Positions 61,501 to 64,000 of a stretch of 64,000 nucleotides of DNA are shown piece after piece. The position numbers were made by a program, and so were the translations under genes. Origin of the DNA: Plectrocnemia conspersa (lineage: Eukaryota > Arthropoda > Insecta > Trichoptera > Polycentropodidae); contig VTFK01000269.1 of the NCBI GenBank assembly GCA_009617715.1, positions 62,001 to 126,000 of the forward strand, written 5' to 3'. Position 1 is the stretch's first letter; every line of letters begins with the position of its first letter. A model generated the notes under the pieces. It did no database searches. It worked only from the letters and a program-made list of their open reading frames with translations, and had not been told where the DNA came from.

Positions 61501-62169
61501 CTAGGAAGCTGGCTCTTTCTGTAAAGTAATAACGAGACACAGTGATGTTATTATATTGCAGAAGCAATAAAAAGCTTTGGCATCTTTAATATAATTATAT
61601 TATACAGAAAATAGTAGGAGTTCTGTATAAGATAAAAATAAATCTGTAAATATAGTAGTATTAAATTTCATTATTGAAACTGTTGTGTAAATACAGAAGT
61701 AAAACCGTAAGAACTAGTTAAATTTGATTTAATTCATGGAATAGCTCAATATTGGTCAAACGTTTGTTCGATCGTAAAAATAAATTCTTGCTTACATTGA
61801 AATCAATTTATTAAATATTAATGAGACTGAGGCAAGTGATATATTTAAAATATGTAGATAATGTTTTTTTTTAAAATGATCCGAGTTCAATGCTTGAATA
61901 TGCTTTATATTTACGCTTTACCAGAATAGGAAGCGAGTAATAGTAAAAATGCAAATAAAAAAGAAATTAACAATTACATTAGCTACAAGACGGCACTTAC
62001 TTTTAATGGTAAAACTTTACTTGACTAACCAATAGTAATTAAAATATAACGATAAATTAGCTCTTAAAACAATTGTACTGATATGCAAAAATTCTTTAAA
62101 GATTAATATTAAAAAAATATATTTATTTAAAGAGTTGGTAAGTGCTTAAGTTATAGACTTTACAGGCAA
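61501..62169. other. A+T-rich DNA, nothing recognised
   Basis: TACAAGACGGCACTTAC near 61,985 partly mirrors a word near 15,107. Confidence 0.45.
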
Positions 62170-62500
62170 GAATAGTGGACGTAGCAGAGAACTATGACCA
62201 ACTTCAATCGAAAGGTTGGCAACTATGCCATTGGATTTCCAAAAGTGTTTAATTAAATAAACACTTCTGCGAGTTGACAACGAAAGATATCAAAGCCTGC
62301 TTCTAGTATGCTGTGGAATATGGCATCATAAAGAGTGCCCAATACTGAAGTATTTCTGTAATAGTGCTCATTTTTCAAGATAAAACCAAGCATCTTTATC
62401 TATCTGTTGTGTCTCTGAAATGTGCGGGCTGAATTTCAAGTGCTTTTCGAAAGTCACACCAAGATCTTAAGTAAAGAATGGTCTGTCTAGAATATATCGG
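62170..62500 (-). mobile_element. CR1-like RT thumb relic
   Basis: Minus-strand reading gives DLGVTFEKHLKFSPHISE (62,409-62,466), almost consensus for the block after the catalytic box, then in a shifted frame KMLGFILKNEHYYRNTSV and LGTLYDAIFHSILEAGF (usual LGFI-RN-----N---L--LY--LVRS-LEY). It is the same type as the relic at 12.8-13.0 kb. The upstream palm and ADD box are not readable. A 9-bp hairpin AAGTGTTTA/TAAACACTT sits at 62243-62266. Confidence 0.82.
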
Positions 62501-63660
62501 CGGAAATGGTATTTATATATGTGTAGCTACAGTAACTATTATTTTTTAGTTAATATTTTTTTCTACATAATATAGACTAATTGACAAAAAACTTCTCAGG
62601 AGAGAAAAATAAAATTTAAACTGAAGAGGCACGAAATTCTAATATACAACACATTCTTAATATTTTTAAGAGGTATTTTACATAAATGATATAAGCATAT
62701 ATTCTATATAAATCCACATGTTTATATATTAAAATAAATATTTAATACTATTTATAAATAAAAATCATATTACATTCGCGACTAATTTTATATCTAATGC
62801 ACTTTACTTAGCTTCTATATTTTTGAAAAACAATAAAAAAATTCCCACAACATCATATTACCAATGTTTATACTTAAGTATTTTTGTAGCTTGTAAGGTT
62901 TTTGAAACACAGAATATTTGTTAAGTATTTCACATTTAAAACTCTTAATAAGTAATAATCAGGTCTTTACTATTTTTTTTTTTATATCTTAAATGTATGA
63001 CCAAGCTCGATTTAAATTTATCGTTACAATATACATACATTTACTTGGTAATTAAAAGATTAAAAAACCTTATTCTATTGAAATTTCATTTTAAATTTAA
63101 TCTCCCGAGCACGGTATTTAAAAAAAAAAGAGTTTATAATAGACGGAAAACCTGGTATTTCAGGTAACATTATAATATTTAGTGTAATTTGGCCATGCAG
63201 CGAATGATTCCTAGATATATTGTATAACTATATTACTTTTACATAATATCTAATATTTTTTGTTTTTTTTTTAAATTATAATATTATCTGGTTTATATCT
63301 ATTATATGATAGTTAGCAAATTAAAATAATCGCTTTAGTTTTAAAATCTTGTGATATTGATTTGCATAAAAAAAATACAAAGTCAGACTTAAAAATAATC
63401 TGAGACACGTCTTGATTTGAGGACTTTCTCTAGATATCAGATATGAATCAACTTAAAAAGAATTATGTAAATATAAATTTCAGATGAAACTATGTTCAAA
63501 TTGATCTAGAATTATTTTAAAAAGCACATTAGTGACATGAATATTTAGAATAAACATTGAGAATGAATATTTAAAATAAAAATTTAATTAAATTATTTTA
63601 AAATCTTTATTAAATAATCATTTCAGCATTGTAATTTATTTTAAAAAATGCTAGGTTTTT
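62501..63660. other. A+T desert
   Basis: No supported feature. Confidence 0.5.
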
Positions 63661-64000
63661 AACTGCAAACGTCACTTTCGTGGCCGGTGGGAATACGGTT
63701 TCACAATTTTATTCACTACTGCCATCTAGAATTATTATTGGGTATTACGATAAAACATTTATCTACTTCATCGATTGAACTTAAAAGTGGCAGTTGAGTT
63801 TAACATAACACGATTTGTTTTATTTCGAGTCTCGTGTGCTAGATAAGTTGAATTTGTAACAAAACTTTTAAATTTTATGGACAATAAGGATTTTGACGGT
63901 TGATTTGAGTTATAGACATTTTTTTACTGTGTGATATATAGATTAGGGGTGATTTGATCTGAATTTTAAATTAGCCTTTAGGATATCTCTAGAAAATCAG
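63661..64000. other. A+T-rich end with weak island
   Basis: A less biased patch at 63,668-63,730 (CGTCACTTTCGTGGCCGGTGGG). The window ends without a recognised boundary. Confidence 0.35.

Overview
The window looks like eukaryotic, non-genic nuclear DNA from an arthropod, most likely an insect. By eye it is strongly A+T rich. I found no multi-exon gene, rRNA, intact tRNA or CRISPR array, and no bacterial gene organisation. The long open frames are short (at most about 170 codons). Those I recognise are decayed transposon proteins: non-LTR retrotransposons of the jockey and CR1-like types, a piggyBac-like element, a mariner, and a transposase with a DUF4817-type N-terminal domain. That mix fits an insect such as a moth, butterfly or beetle, but nothing here fixes the species.

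Transposon layer. Reverse-transcriptase relics lie at 1.2-1.8, 3.9-4.5, 7.9-8.3, 12.4-13.5, 13.5-14.4, 14.5, 20.7-21.0, 46.5-46.9, 48.2-48.7, 50.0-50.7 and 62.2-62.5 kb. All but the 13.5-14.4 kb copy read on the minus strand. All carry stops and frameshifts and none can be active. Two further segment families, at 35.5/48.6 kb and at 4.7/36.4/60.3 kb, are repeated within the window and probably come from non-LTR element parts upstream of the RT core. DNA transposon relics are the piggyBac-like element at 17.3-18.5 kb (with a possible end at 16.2 kb), the mariner at 22.2-23.0 kb and the DUF4817-type fragment at 57 kb. A tRNA-like Pol III fragment sits at 25.0 kb.

Island layer. Between the A+T deserts lie many 200-700 bp stretches that are visibly richer in G+C and free of recognisable transposons (for example 2.2, 6.5, 8.9, 12.0, 21.4, 32.5, 37.3, 44.9, 47.4, 49.0, 51.6, 54.8, 57.6, 59.4 and 61.2 kb). 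They do not behave as exons, and open frames within them overlap on both strands. Their spacing and word content suggest intronic or intergenic regulatory DNA around a developmental gene, but this is inference without an alignment. One 31-base composite word is shared by the islands at 12.1 and 32.7 kb.

Structural layer. There is a (AT)n tract of 191 bp at 9.6 kb, two adjacent perfect foldback palindromes at 20.3 kb, further long perfect palindromes at 41.6, 43.7 and 53.1 kb, and a 171-bp-period tandem duplication at 60.5 kb. I found no convincing new biological system. The most useful leads are the shared island word, the double palindrome, the piggyBac relic with its candidate terminus, and a 39-codon frame at 36.5 kb.
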